A stretch of DNA of 64,000 nt from assembly GCA_021292165.1 (NCBI GenBank), contig CM037880.1:140432564-140496563 (forward strand). Direction: 5' to 3'. The notes below the pieces were generated by a model, which was given only the letters and a program-made list of their open reading frames with translations, did no database searches and was not told where the DNA came from. Both the position numbers and the translations under genes were made by a program. This document shows positions 11,715 through 23,882 of the stretch, in pieces (the stretch's first letter is position 1; each line of letters starts with the position of its first letter). Origin of the DNA: Shinisaurus crocodilurus (lineage: Eukaryota > Chordata > Lepidosauria > Squamata > Shinisauridae).

Positions 11715-12520
11715 GAACCCTGACTCATCCCTGAACCTGGATGCCCAGGTTGCGACGGTGGCCAGGAGCTGTTTGCACAGCTGGGGCTAGTGCACCAACT
11801 GCGCCCATTCTTAGAGACGTCTGCTTTGGCCACAGTCACACATGCCCATTTGGACTACTGTAACATGCTCTATGTGGGGCTGCCTTTGAAGACTCTTCAG
11901 AAACTTCAGCTGGTCCAGAATGCTGCAGCCAGACTGTTGACCAGGGCTGATTACAGGGAGCACGCAACTCCCATGTTGCAACAGCTTCACTGGCTACCTG
12001 TGTGTTTCCGGGCAGAATTCAAAGGGCTGATTATGACTTATAAAGCCCTATATGGCTTGGGACCAGGCTACCTAGAAGACCACCTTCTCCCATATGAGTC
12101 TGCCCGATTCTTAAGATCATCTGGAGAGGCCTTTCTTTCGAGACTGTCACCTTTGGAGGTGCATGTGGTGGCAACCCAAGAGAGGGCCTTTTTGGTGGTT
12201 GCTCCCAGATTGTGGAACTTCCTCCCAATGGAAGCTACGTTTGTTCCCTTTCTGCTGTCCTTCCACAAGTGGGCAAACACCACTTTATTCAGGAAGGCCT
12301 TTGGCCTGTAAGTGGGTATGTTGAGTTGGGTTTTGTTTTTAATTCTTTATTTCCCCCCTGTAATTGTTATTTTTTTATTGTATTATAATGTATTGTTTTA
12401 ATCAATTTTAATTGTGTGAGCTACCTTCAGTGCCTTTTGTCTTTTCTTTTTTTTTTTAAAGAAAGATGGGGTACAAATCAAATCATCATCACCACCACCA
12501 CCACCACCACCACTAGGATT
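11715..12520 (+). pseudogene. L2-type LINE, 3' third with tail
   Basis: An open frame from 11790 to 12311 encodes the last 173 residues of an L2-type ORF2. Visible markers are LDYCNMLYVGLP, QKLQLVQNAAARLL, LHWLPVCFRAEFK and ERAFLVVAPRLWNFLP, ending with a stop after RKAFGL. The 3' UTR (12312-12480) is T-rich and ends with a (CAC)n-type simple repeat at 12482-12514. The endonuclease and RT core are absent, so it is a dead 5'-truncated copy. The good ORF suggests a fairly recent insertion. Confidence 0.9.
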
Positions 12521-12643
12521 TTTGATTTACTAATTAGCAATTCTGGAGGGCTACTTTGAAGATCAGGGAAGTGATACTCCCTCCCTAACTCCTGCTAGTT
12601 TTCTGGGGAGTAGGGAGGAAGACAAAAACATAAGCTGCTCCGG

Positions 12644-12683
<40 letters not shown>

Positions 12684-13494
12684 CAGCTTTGGGGGAGGGG
12701 TAATACATCAGGGAAATGGCATGGGAGGAGAAGGTTAAATCCAGAGCACCATTTCCCCAATCTTCAAAGCAGCCCCCAGGATTTCTAATTAACACAACAA
12801 AAACCATGGTGGAACCTCACGACTGGGTAAAATTATTCCTGATGCATGCCATTGTAGATGGCATGACTGAATGCTCCCCCGTATTAAAAATAAATAAATT
12901 CCCTATCATGTAGAAAAACTAGATGTCACGGGAAAGGATTCAAACCTAGCCTTCTCCCTGACATGCTAGTTTTCTATTAGTAGGATTTCTGTGCAGGGGG
13001 GAGCACTCCCCCACCTGCAGTCCGGCATGGCATCCAGGAATGGTTTTACTAGTTAGTGGGCTTTTTTTCTAGACTGTGACTTAGAACTCCCCATCTGAAT
13101 GGAATCCAATTCGTGTACTGTATTTGAAAAAGTACAGAACGCAAGCCAGATTTTGCATCTCCAAATGTAAATTAATTTCAGAGGAGTTACATGGGATCAG
13201 ACTCTTGGCTGCAGATGCAATGCTTTCTACTTTCAGATATGGATATCTGTGTGTCCTAAGCAGGGGTCATACTGGACAGTGTACCTATATGGAGAATTGA
13301 ACACCTGCCTGTAATACATCTACACTTTCCTGTTTAATTAGTCAAGGGCCTGTTGTATCCTTTGTTAGTTTTTTGATACACACAGAAAGAGGTCTTTTCA
13401 TTCCCCTTTATCAGTGTTTCCCAAAAGCCAAAACAGGTGCCTGGGGATTAAATCCTTTTTTTTTCCCCTCAAAGAAAGGAAACTGGGAGAGATA
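12521..13494. other. No gene; (CT)n microsatellite
   Basis: A (CT)n run lies at 12647-12679. Nothing else is assignable. Confidence 0.6.
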
Positions 13495-13701
13495 TCAGTC
13501 CTCAATGGAGCTAAAATCTGAGAGCTGGGAGCAGGTGCTGAGGCGTTCCATCCATCTAGTTAATTGATCCCGCCATGTTCTGAAGAGGTCCAAATATTCA
13601 TCTTTTTCCTTCACAGTTATATTGGCAGTACACACAGCCTCTGTTAAATACAAAGGCAAGCCCAATCTGTTTAATGCCAGGATGGCAGACTTCAGTATCA
13701 T
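13495..13701 (-). CDS. Candidate coding exon or retrocopy, unknown protein
   Basis: The minus-strand ORF (68 residues from an ATG at 13701, stop at 13495) has a balanced, protein-like composition: a hydrophobic start (ILKSAILALNRLGLPLYL), then an amphipathic charged stretch (KEKDEYLDLFRTWRDQLTRW). The surrounding DNA (13560-13900) shows no repeat motifs. An in-frame stop lies eight codons upstream and no strong splice acceptor with a polypyrimidine tract is visible. I do not recognise the family. It could be a terminal exon, a pseudogene or chance; chance is the default. Confidence 0.2.
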   Translation of the reverse strand: MILKSAILALNRLGLPLYLTEAVCTANITVKEKDEYLDLFRTWRDQLTRWMERLSTCSQLSDFSSIED

Positions 13702-13725
13702 GGCAACTGTGGCAACCAGGCCCTA

Positions 13726-14769
13726 CTTCTGTCATGGCCGTCTTTGTCGGCTGTCAGCAACATGAAATGAAGAGCCACTCGCTTGCCCTTCGAGTGACTC
13801 ACGCATAAGGAAAGACCCTGTCTGAATGAATTAGGAGCTGCTCTATTAGAGAGGAGAGAACTGCAGCTGACACAAGAAGCCAGCCTGTCCCTTGGTTTGT
13901 GCTGTTCATCTCATCTCTCAACAAACTACCCACTGCCTTCAACAAAAATATGTCTCAGTTACAATTACAGGTCCAGCAAAGACAGTTTGGGATTTACAGG
14001 CCATGTGTAGCCTCATATGTTTAAAAGCTCTTCCTGGGCATCACTGTGATCAGGGCTGCATTTATTTTTATGTATTACATTTATATCCCACCTTTGCGTC
14101 CAAGTAGCTCTCAAGTTGGTGCACAAAGTTCTTCACACCCATACCCAATAGTACAGAGATGTACTGTGCTGAACACTGCCCAAGATCTCCACACAGTATC
14201 TTCAAATTATGAAATGGAAATCTTCATCTCAGAGTTTCATTCTTTCTCTCTTTTTGTTCAGAACTCTTGCGTTAAACTCCAGCTGTGGCCATCTCATGTA
14301 GCCCTCCACTTTTTCTCACAGTAGCCCCACACCAGGCTGCTTCACATCAGGAAAAGTGCCTGAGACTGAGAGCAACACACAGCTGCCTGCCACATTCCCC
14401 AGGTATTTCCCCCTTTTGCTCAAGGCAACAAAGAATCCCGGCATATCACTTGACTCTAGCCTAATTTAAAGGAGTATGAAGTCCCACACTCCTTTTCTGC
14501 CCATCCACCCCCCAACTTCTTCTCTCTCACAAGAAAAAAAACAAAAACTCAGCCCACTCCTATGACCATGCTGCTAAGATGGTAGAGTGGAGAAGCAGCC
14601 CACAATCCACCTAGACAATGAAGGAATTTCCCCAGAGCTGTGGTCAGGGTGAGGCCAATGGATTCACCCCACCTAAGCATGTTTCAAAAAGCAGGCTTTT
14701 AATTCTGCAACATGACAGCTTCCATTTGAATGAGATCTGTTTTTAGATCTCCCGTCACCTTTTTCCTTC
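13726..14769. other. No gene; LINE/SINE 3'-end fragment at 14060-14110
   Basis: The string 'tttatatcccacctttgcgt' near 14080 is the reverse complement of the tail found on many squamate SINEs and LINEs. The rest is unassigned. Confidence 0.45.
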
Positions 14770-17700
14770 CTTGGCACACTGATCCTGGTTAGTTTAAACT
14801 AACTGTGGTTAGTTTAAACCACAATTCCTCATTACATCTGAAACAGAGAACTATGGTTTAATGTCAATTTACTAAGCAGGATCTTCAACCACAGTTTGAT
14901 CCTGGTTGAAAATCCGAGTTAATAACTCATTCCCAGTTGCTAAACCAGGAATGGATAACAACTTTGAGGGGGGGCAAATTGACCCCCAGTGGGCCCTGTG
15001 CAGCCTGGATGGCATCAGTGGGTGTGGCCACATTCCACTGACATCAGGGGGCATAGCCACATCCACTGATGTAATTGTATGGGTGAAACTGGTCCCCAGC
15101 CAAAATATATTTTTCAGGCACAGACATTTCATGACAGTCCTCATAGCCACACTGTCAAGGAGAGTCCAAAAATGCAAACAGTTGTGTTGATGCATATCTA
15201 GAACCCATTCTAGCAATTTTTACCTCCATCTGATGCAGGTCTTTTGTAAAGCAAATGGACCTTAATTGCCCATTCAACACAAGCCACCCCAAAATACTTT
15301 GCATTACAACAGGGGCCAATATATTGTTGCTGGGAAATTTCATCCCCCCCCATTGTGAGGATCAAATTTCCAGCAGGGGGAACAGGGAAGCCTGAGTTGG
15401 CAGATGACCTCATCATCCCTTCTAAATTAGAAGTTCTAATTAATAATAAATTAAATAAAATTAAAAATAAATTTAAAAGTCCCAGCGCTTCAACTCTACA
15501 AACCCTGTCTCCACCACAATACTGCTCAGGGACCCCAAGCTGAAAAATACACCCTTCGGGTTCAAATTTGGGTATTGCCACCCATAGCCTCAGCATTCTC
15601 TATACCAGAAGGAACAGATACCAGGTTCTGCTCTGTGATCAATTTTAAAGAGAGCGGGATACATATATGCTCTGTACCAAGAACCTCTCAGGGAAACGTC
15701 GATACCTTGGGTGTCCCAATATCACCGGGTCCCCACAGTACTGTATATAGACCAAAATGGCTTTAACCAACTGTGGAATTCATTTATTTTTAAAATAATC
15801 TGAGCCACAAAATATTGTGCTAGTAGCACTGGAGCACTGTATATGTAATTCAATGCTTGCTCATTATGGTTTCATAGAGCATCTACCATAAAACATCTTT
15901 ATTTTCCCTAGTGTGTACTTAAAATGCTGCAATTTCAAGGCTTTAATAGACTTTATGATGATTCCCTAATGCACCATTATGCTACCATCCACAATATACT
16001 AGAGCTGCTCCCCATCGTTACCCATGTAACAGGAGAGCGATACATTCTCCAAATGTATCCATTGGCAAGATTATGACCTTGCTAAAACCAGTATAATCAA
16101 AACCCAGTACAAACTGGCATGTACTCAAAACCAGGCAACAATTAGTCCGATCTTCATCAATAGAATGGCTTAGATCCACTGATTTTCACAAATGAAGCCC
16201 ATTCCTTTTCTCCTTAGGAGCTAGCCAGTTATAATTTAGATGATCATCATAAGCCAAGTCCTTAACACTAGCACATTATTAAAGAAATGTATGGGATGGC
16301 TAGCAGGTGAACCTTGACCCATCTTTCTTGATGATGCCTTTCTTCTGGCCCATGATATTTCAGGTGAATAACTACGTATATGATTTCCAGTAATTGCAAG
16401 TTCCACGAAAAATATGTGTTGCCATGGAACATATATCCACATGTTTCAAGGTAGTGACTCTTAGCTGGCTGAAGGTAACATTTCCCCCTTTTCAGCATGC
16501 AAATATAAGTTCATGAAAGTAAAATGCAAAGAAGGCAGAGAGCCTGATACAACATTGGCTTCCTTATGAGGGCTTCCTCAAGGATTCCAGTGGAGACACA
16601 TACATATATATAAAAATATGTTACATGTGGAATGGCCACCTGTGCCAACTGTCCTGGTAGAATTCAATCAGCAGAAGACAATTCTACGGTCTTATTCCTC
16701 CCTGAAAAGTCCGTAGTGATGATCACGTCTAATTCTCACATGGTGCTTTTCATTTTATGTCTCTCTCTGTAGGATAGGGTCCCAAAGCAATATCTGGAAA
16801 GGAAACGATATCCTAAAAGGTTCTGTTTGCCTCTACATCTTGACTCAAAGTTTTCATGATACAGTTTCTTTCTAGCACGCTGCAAAGTGTCAGAGCAATC
16901 ATGTTGTGGGGGAGGGGTGAAAGGGTGGGTTTCCTGCCACTTCCAAAGCCTGGCCAGCTCACACTGGCCACAGGGGAAGGTGGAGGGCAGTTTAGCTAGG
17001 CTTCTCAACCCGGAGGATCTTCATTAGTCAGAAATCCCTGCCCTCCAAAATTAATGAGGGAGGGAATTGGCTATGGAATCCACCCTGCCTCCTGCATGCA
17101 CCGTTTGGGGGCATTCTGCTGGTGGGAACACTGCTGACAGCAGGTTTATGCCTGCAGAGCTTTCCATAGGAGTAACAGAGGCCTCCGGGATGGCTGTCCC
17201 CACTGCCACATCCTAACCCCCATTGGATGGCTTTCCCAAAGGCAATTGGATTGCCCCGCCCATAAATATACTCAAGTTACTGCACGTATTAGAATACCAA
17301 ACTGCATAATTGCTTACACACCTTTTTGCCTTAGCAAAATCAATCCTGTACTGTGGTTTTAGTGATCACGTTTACTTTTTCATCTTTTTTTTAAGCACTG
17401 ATAAATCACTCCGTGGGTTATGATTGACATCCCATTTTTGACTGTAATTCAGGAGCACATCTGATCTTACGTTGTAAAAAATACAATCCAGATTTTTCAA
17501 CCACTTACACTTGAATCCCTTCACAGTGTCCTCGTTATATTCCAGAGGTTATAACACACCGGATGCAAGGTCTGTCCTAGCAATCTGTATCCCTTGAACA
17601 AGGGTTGAATCCAGACCTCTTCCCCATATCTGTATCTACCCTGTCTCCTGTTATCTCTGATCCAACACCAGCCAAGACCCTGACACACCTCCTTTGTTTT

Positions 17701-18619
17701 CTCACACTTCTTACCTGCCCCATTACTGCTAGTGGAACTCAGATATTTCTTTCTCCAGAACAGGCAAAATGAGTTCTAGAGCAGTACTGAAGCACTTGCT
17801 TGATGCAGCAAGACAGGTCAGTGCCAACAACAGGGGCGCCGAGGCCTGCTTGCTGCTCTCGATTAAGCTATCATTGCATTAGCAAATAAGGCAGATAAGG
17901 AGTATGGTGAAGAAGAATAGGCCACAATGATCAGTCAAGGAAACATCCACAAAGTCTGCTTCCGTGCCTTTTCCTGCAGTAGTTCATGTAGAAATTTAGC
18001 TTTTCCTGCCATGGAGATAACATGAAGGGAAACACTTCAGCCAGGAAATAAAGGTGGCTGTTAAAGGCACCATAGCAGGGCTAGTGAAAAAGTTGGCAAC
18101 CCTAGTACAGTTTCATCCATTCCATTCTCTCTCTCTCAACCAGCTTAGTTCCTGAGGGGATGGGGTTCATTGTATGCTAAATATCCTTCATTTGCAATGA
18201 TGTAATAATGTATGAAAACTACATTGGTTTATAGTAATATCTCATTTTGCATTTTCCCAGGGTGAATTCTTCCCTCCTTTTTTTTGCTCCATAGAGATGA
18301 ATTATAGGCCCCCACGGGCCACGGCCATGACCTAGTAATATCCTTCCATTCACCGAGCAATGGTTGGCTATGGACTTTACCCTTTGCTGATACCTGCTTT
18401 TTCATAGGGCCTAAGTTTGATTTGTAGGCATTATGTTTAGGTACTTCTACCTTCTGTGGTCGTAATGATCTATTTTTGCTGTGGAGTTTGGAATGATGCC
18501 TGTACCATTCCATTTCAATCTCCCATTACTGCATTCCCCATCACTGCAAACAAAAAGAAGAGGTCTGTGTTTTAAATGACTGATGAAAAGGATAAGGATA
18601 AATAAAGGGTGACACAGGA
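14770..18619. other. No gene seen; decayed repeat fragments
   Basis: 14780-14900 carries palindromic 'ggtttaaacc'-like strings resembling a decayed foldback element. 14940-15130 resembles the start of a hAT-type element ('aatggataacaactttga'). 15420-15480 is AT-rich. The remainder to 18619 looks single-copy, with no ORF bearing a known motif. Confidence 0.4.
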
Positions 18620-18807
18620 CAGTATCCAATGCGACACTACTGCTAACATAAATGATGTTGCACTAGCGTAAACGACCTCTAGCACTATGCCAATAGCATT
18701 TGCTGGCATGATGGGTTTTCTGGGGAAATGATATTGGCTTTGTGCTAGAGGTCGTTTACGCTAGAACAACATCATTTACATTAGCAGTAGCATCGCACTG
18801 GATACTG
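18620..18807. mobile_element. MITE with about 66-bp terminal inverted repeats
   Basis: The left end begins 'cagtatccaatgcgacacta' and the right end finishes 'gtagcatcgcactggatactg'. The arms stay complementary through 'gtaaacgacctctagcac' on the left and 'gtgctagaggtcgtttac' on the right, leaving a central loop of about 57 bases. Noncoding. Flanks show no clear target duplication. Confidence 0.9.
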
Positions 18808-20130
18808 CCCAAAGGGCCCCAAGGACTCCCAGATACTTAAGTGCAGCAAACCTCATGCCAGCCCCCACGCTTGTCCCTTGTTTACAATATTAGCAGAAAA
18901 GCTACCCCTGGCTCAGATAAGGTTGTTACCATTCTTCTCAGCCCATCTAGACAAATCAGAACTTGACTGTGGTTTCTCAGCAAACACCACTAATCAGAAT
19001 AAATATTCTGAAGGACTGTGTGCTGCTAGAAGCCATCTGCCTTTAGCAATATACTCCTCATTCAGAAATTCCAAGTATTTTTCAGTGATAAAGGTGTGCT
19101 TATTTTTTTAAGCAAAAAATAAATAAATACATTCAAGTTTGAGGTTCTCTCCTCAAACAGTATTGCAACTTTCATCTCCCTAACCATTGGCCATCCTGGC
19201 TGGGGCTGATGGGAGTTGTGGTCCAAAACAACTGGAGGACACCAGGATGGGGCAGGCTGCCCTAAACTATCTTGCTAAAAACTCTGGATCTCAACTGCAC
19301 AACGTGGCATCCACTACCGAGCAACACATTTGGCTGCTACAGTCCAAGCAAAGCTGGGCAGTTGAGTCCAATTGTTTAATAATTTTGATAGATGACTTCA
19401 TTAAGGTATTGATGAGGGGCTGAAGACACCTGCTTTGTTGGCACCACTATAATCTACTCAGACCAGTGAAACACAGACCATCACTCACCACTCCTCATAA
19501 GTAAGTATTTAAACTTAGCTAATGGTTAACTTTAAACTCTGCCATGTCCTTCCATTTGCTTACGGAGTAGGGAAAGATGACAGGTGGTTCTTTACTTAAA
19601 CCAACGGTGTGTAGACAAAAGCCAATATTTGCTCAAAGGAGTTTGGCTCCCCCAGGAAGTTCTCCTGAACAAGCCCTCTTGAAATGCATGGGAGCTGTGC
19701 AGGAACATGGTAGCAACTCCTGCACTCCTCTTCCCCCACGCATTTCAATGAGACTTGTGAGGGGGATCTTCCTGGGAACGTGTCCCTGAAATACTGAGCG
19801 GCACTTCCAGATTTTTTCTGAGCATTTTCCGAACATCACCATCACTTGTAATTTGTATGCCACTTTTCCACATAATGTGCCCAAAGCGGCTCACAACACG
19901 AGAACAGCAATACAAAAACAAGAATGCATATGATCAATGCATCAGTTGCAATAAGACATCATTACACTGACACACTTTTTCTCCTCCTGTTCATTTCAAT
20001 GAAGTTTCTGCAGGAAAATGTAGCAAGCTGGCTTTATAGACCATTGGTCCGTTAGCTCACAAGCATTGGCTCTCCATGGTTTCTGACAAGAGCCTTCCCC
20101 AATCTTACCTGGAGAATTCAAAGATTGAAC
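18808..20130. other. No gene; half-MITE and a retroelement 3' end
   Basis: 19180-19262 is one arm of the 'ctccagatgttttggact' foldback family ('gatgggagttgtggtccaaa'). 19845-19905 resembles a minus-strand LINE/SINE 3' end ('cccaaagcggctcacaac'). No coding exon. Confidence 0.55.
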
Positions 20131-20317
20131 TTTTATTTATTTATTTATTTATTTATTATATTTATACCCCACCTTTTTTCCTGCAAGGAACCCAAGGCGG
20201 CTTACATAATCCTCCTCCTCTCCATTTTATCCTCACAACAACCCTGTGAGGTAGGTTAGGCTGAGAGTCAGTGACTGGCCCAAAGTCACCCAGTGAGCTT
20301 CATGGCCAAGTGGGGTA

Positions 20318-20704
20318 TGGGTGGTACTCGAACCTTTCGTTGGCTCGCAGCTCTCCACGGCTCGCCTCTCCGCCGTGGTGGCCACCCGAGCTCAATCTTC
20401 TGAGCGGCACGCACTATGTTTTTGGCGGGGGAAACCAGGGCAACAGGGCTTAAACAGCCCTGTTGCCCTGGTTTCCCCCACCAAATCATAGTGTGGGGGT
20501 CCAGTGCGCCGGAGCAGGGTCCCGTCGTGTCACTTCCGCCGTGCCGGAAGTGACGCGATGGGACCAGTGCGGCCGGTGCGGCCGGCTCGCCGCGAAGAGC
20601 TGAGCCGAGCTGAGGAGCTGCCGGACGCCTGTAGGTAGGCCCGCGCGAGCAGGGCCGAGTTCGGTCTCACTCGCGCCCGCATGAGCCAACGGTTACATCC
20701 CTAA
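20318..20704. mobile_element. CpG-rich MITE-like element, full-length copy, inserted in a SINE
   Basis: This 387-bp insert is flanked by 'aagtggggta' (20308-20317) and 'aagtgggta' (20705-20713), an apparent 9-10 bp target duplication with one indel. It is very CpG-rich against AT-rich surroundings. Its right end, read inward on the minus strand, is 'ttagggatgtaaccgttggc'. Related sequence occurs at about 56710-56785 and 63896-64000. No coding potential. I do not recognise the family. Confidence 0.8.
20427..20479. repeat. 24-bp perfect stem, 5-base loop
   Basis: Positions 20427-20450 are the exact reverse complement of 20456-20479, separated by 'taaac'. The stem begins with a G run and ends 'cagggct'. 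It lies inside the CpG-rich element and would form a very stable RNA or cruciform hairpin. Confidence 0.97.
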
Positions 20705-20859
20705 AAGTGGGTACTAGAACCCGGATCTCCTGAGTCCCAGTCCAACACTCTCACCACTGTGCCACGCTGGCTCTAGATATTTTGCATGCAAACCATGTGC
20801 TCTATCACTGAACTATGGTCCCACTATGAATTCTTCAGATTCCCAGATCCGAGGTCAGA

Positions 20860-21245
20860 AACAGAGCTCCGAGTCCAGTCATAGCTGGGGATCTGTGCTC
20901 AGATGCCCCTCCCCCTGCCTTGCAGCCGGCACGGAAAGAACCGCCTTGGCTGCTTTTCTGAGGTCGGGAAAGCGATCTCAGAGAAGGGGTAAAGGGGCGG
21001 GGAGGGACATGGGGAGGAGACTGGGGGCCCCAAGATATGATGTATCCTGATGGCGCTCCGGCCACCTTCCCTCCCCCTCCAAAGCACCATAATCGGCCGT
21101 CTAGCTGACTTGCAGGGCAGGAAGAGCAGGGAGGCAGCAATTGCCTCTGCCACTTCCCCCACCCTGCATAGGATGCCTGTAATCCTCAGAGTTCGGAGGC
21201 CAATGGGCATCCCGACTGGATTGCACCCTGAAATGCAGTGAGTTA
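20860..21245 (-). repeat. Dispersed repeat 'gatgcccat...gcatcctatgcagggtgg', copy 2
   Basis: The right end 'ggattgcaccctgaaatgc' and the inner 'caccctgcataggatgcctg' mirror 9488-9660. This copy is longer and GC-rich toward 20880-21060. Confidence 0.55.
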
Positions 21246-22541
21246 AGCTGCAGGATTTTCAAAGAGGTATTCATGCCAATTTGGGGGGAGGGGCCACTTC
21301 TTCTGTCTTCTTTCTTTGCAGCAAGCACAGCACAGCCTCAAAGAAAACATGTTACACTTTGTCTCTAATTGCTAACCAAGAGTAAAGACAAGTCATTCAC
21401 ACAACAACAAAAGGCCTCTGTGTCTATGGTATACTAACTGATTGCTCTGGAGAGAGAGTAACAAAAGATGACCTTGCCGTAATCACACTGCAATCACATG
21501 TGCTAGCCATACTTCGCTTGGCAAAAGTCAAGAGGATAATTAAGGGCTTGGAAAGGGTTACTGGGCAGCGAGTTACAGTCAGCTAGGCACAAGTCATACA
21601 AAAAGAGGGCAGCACATTCCATTTGGCACAGCCATCAGAGTCCCTAATGACTAAATGGCTTAAGAGAACACTCTCCCTTTTTAACTTCTCTGCTGCAAAT
21701 AACAGAGTTACAGCCAGATTATACAAGCCATGACCTGGGTTGCTTCAAACAGAGCAGCAAGATTCAATAAATGTCTCTCCGCAGACTGCTCTTTCCTAGA
21801 AATGCAAAATGAATTAAAAGACAGGGGCAGGTGCTGAATGTCAGATGTTCATGCCGGACTCTCTTCAGCCCAGCAGCTGGTCTTGTATAAATGGCTGCTG
21901 CTATCTCTGAGGGTAGTTTTCCTCCCTCCTATTGGCTATGCCAGCCAACCAACCACCAGCTTCAGTTTGCTGTGGGTAATTCATCACTGTTACATGCACA
22001 ATTTATGGAGTTTTTAAGTTGGGTGGGCCTCGAAGCACTTCATTGGTTGTGCCTAGCCCTTCCCTGCTTTTTTGTTCCTTTAACTCTCTCAATCCATTTG
22101 TTTAACTACTTTTCAGTAAGGGAAATGTAGTGCTTGCTCCTGCAGTTGTCATTTACTACAACAACACACACAAAAAGGGCAAACTGCTACAAATTCTTCA
22201 CTCATGGATTTACAAATCCTTTACTCCCTGTGGGCTTCAATGGTACTCTGGATGATTAAACCACTGTTGCATATACAGAGGATTGCAGACAAGTTCACTT
22301 TTCTCTGATTCAAATGAATGAATAATCATTTGGAGTACTCCTCTACCTTTATTGGTAGGTGTGCCACAAGTACTTCAAGAATTTTAGCTTGTGGATCCTA
22401 ATGACAAAAGTCATCTGGAGTAACATCAGGCTTGGTTGGCTTTGAGCAAGCAATCATACTTTCACAGATTTCCCAGCAAATATCTGAATTTTCAGTTCAC
22501 CATTAAAGACAGGAATATAGGACTGATATTATGCTCTATAA
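21246..22541. other. No gene seen
   Basis: Single-copy-looking DNA. 21650-21900 has no repeat motif. No ORF is convincing. Confidence 0.4.
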
Positions 22542-22676
22542 CAGTGTTCTCCAACCTTGGGTCCCCAGATGTTTTTGGCCTACAACTCCCAGCATGCCCC
22601 AGCCAGCTATGCTGGCTGGGGCATGCTGGGAGTTATAGGCCAAAAACATCTGGGGACCCAAGGTTGGAGAACACTG
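22542..22676. mobile_element. Near-perfect palindromic MITE with 8-bp target duplication
   Basis: The element begins 'cagtgttctccaacc' and ends 'ggttggagaacactg', and its two halves are almost fully complementary across the 135 bp. It is flanked on both sides by the perfect 8-bp duplication 'ctctataa' (22534-22541 and 22677-22684). An 8-bp duplication and CAG..CTG ends are typical of hAT transposons. The strong arm identity implies a young copy. Confidence 0.95.
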
Positions 22677-23640
22677 CTCTATAACCAAGTAGACAGTTCC
22701 TCTTGCTCCTGTCCAGGCATGCCATGAATTCCTGCAGACTGTGCTCCTTGCGGTACCTCTGCCAAAGCTGACTATCAATTAGGGCTCCTTTATAATATTA
22801 GTTCAGGTGTGATACACGAGTAGCTCAGATCTGATTAATATTAGGGGGACATAATTAAGTAATCAATCAAGTAAAACTCAAGTACAATCAAGTACCGTAT
22901 TTTACAATCAAGTAAAAATGGCACTATAGCTTGTAGGGATTACATGAGAATAACGAGAATCTAGAGGTTTGCTCACTAAACAGAGCCCATATATATATAT
23001 AAAAAGATTAGCAACTACTTTAACTGATGTACGAGCTTCTCCATTGTAAATAGATCTCAGGTTCTCTTTGTTGATTTACCACTGATCTTTAGTAGGTTTT
23101 AAGGAACATCTCTATTTAAAAGGCAAAATCATTTTTCCAGCCTTTTGTAATACTAACACTAGGCAATGAAAACAAAGGATTATGTCAAAATCATCTACCA
23201 TTTATGCAACTAGAACATCCTATTTGCTGTCCTTCCCTTCACGTCATCTCAATCTTTCCCAGTCAGTTCAGAATATCTACTAAAGAAGTACATTTTCTTC
23301 TCATATTTCTCTTATTGGTAAGTTTCTTTACTGCTGCTTCACATGTAAAAGGAAGGATGTAAAAACAGTGACCCCTTAGCCCATCAGACTTCCGTTTGAG
23401 TCATGAGACACAACTAGGTTGTATCCCAGCCTAAGATGGGCAATATCAGTGGCACGGATACCATGATTTCACAGTGGTAGGAGAAGGAGAAGGAGACAGT
23501 AGGATAAAGAGGCTGGGAGTTGGGCAGGCAGCAGGTGAATAACATACAGAATAGAAAATTAAAAACAGGTCCCACTTTTCAATTTGGGGTTAAAGGTAGG
23601 TCTTGAATGCAAAAAGCTTGAAGTGAAGATGGTTGTTGTA
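22677..23640. other. No gene seen
   Basis: AT-rich DNA with a (TA)n run near 22988-23000. Nothing assignable. Confidence 0.45.
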
Positions 23641-23882
23641 AGCCAGTGTGGCGTAGTGGTGAGAGTGCGGGACTGGGACTTGGGAGATCCAGGTTCTAGT
23701 CCCCGCTCGGCCATGAAGCTCACTGGGTGACTTTGGGCCAGGCACTGACTCTCAGCCTAACCTACCTCACAGGGTTGTTGTAAGGATAAAATGGAGAGGA
23801 GGAGGAGGATTATGTAAGCTGCCTTGGGTTCCTTACAGGAAAAAATGCGGGGTATAAATATAATAAATAAGTAAATAAATAA
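23641..23882 (+). mobile_element. Sauria-type SINE, full length
   Basis: It starts 'agccagtgtggcgtagtggt' (a box-A-like head) and has a box-B-like 'ggttctagtcc'. The tRNA-unrelated body contains 'ctcactgggtgactttgg', 'cctacctcacagggttgttg' and a Bov-B-like tail 'gccttgggttcc', then an AAATA-type repeat tail. This is the best-preserved Sauria SINE in the window. Such elements are mobilised in trans by Bov-B-type LINEs. Confidence 0.95.

Larger units (their letters stand above)
20131..20774 (-). mobile_element. Sauria-type SINE, split by a later insertion
   Basis: Read on the minus strand, 20774-20705 is the tRNA-related head ('agccagcgtggcacagtgg', then a box-B-like segment) and 20317-20131 is the body and tail ('aaccctgtgaggtagg' complement, then a (TTTA)n tail at 20131-20158). 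The pieces are contiguous when compared with the intact copies at 23641 and 57121. The interruption is the CpG-rich element at 20318-20704. Sauria SINEs are tRNA-derived, transcribed by RNA polymerase III and characteristic of squamates. Confidence 0.92.

Noticed and set aside
12563..12807. ORFs rich in Arg-Glu
   Set aside because: Translation of the (CT)n microsatellite.
23641..23715. tRNA-like head that might be a tRNA gene
   Set aside because: It is the head of a Sauria-type SINE, followed by the full SINE body and tail, not a free tRNA gene.
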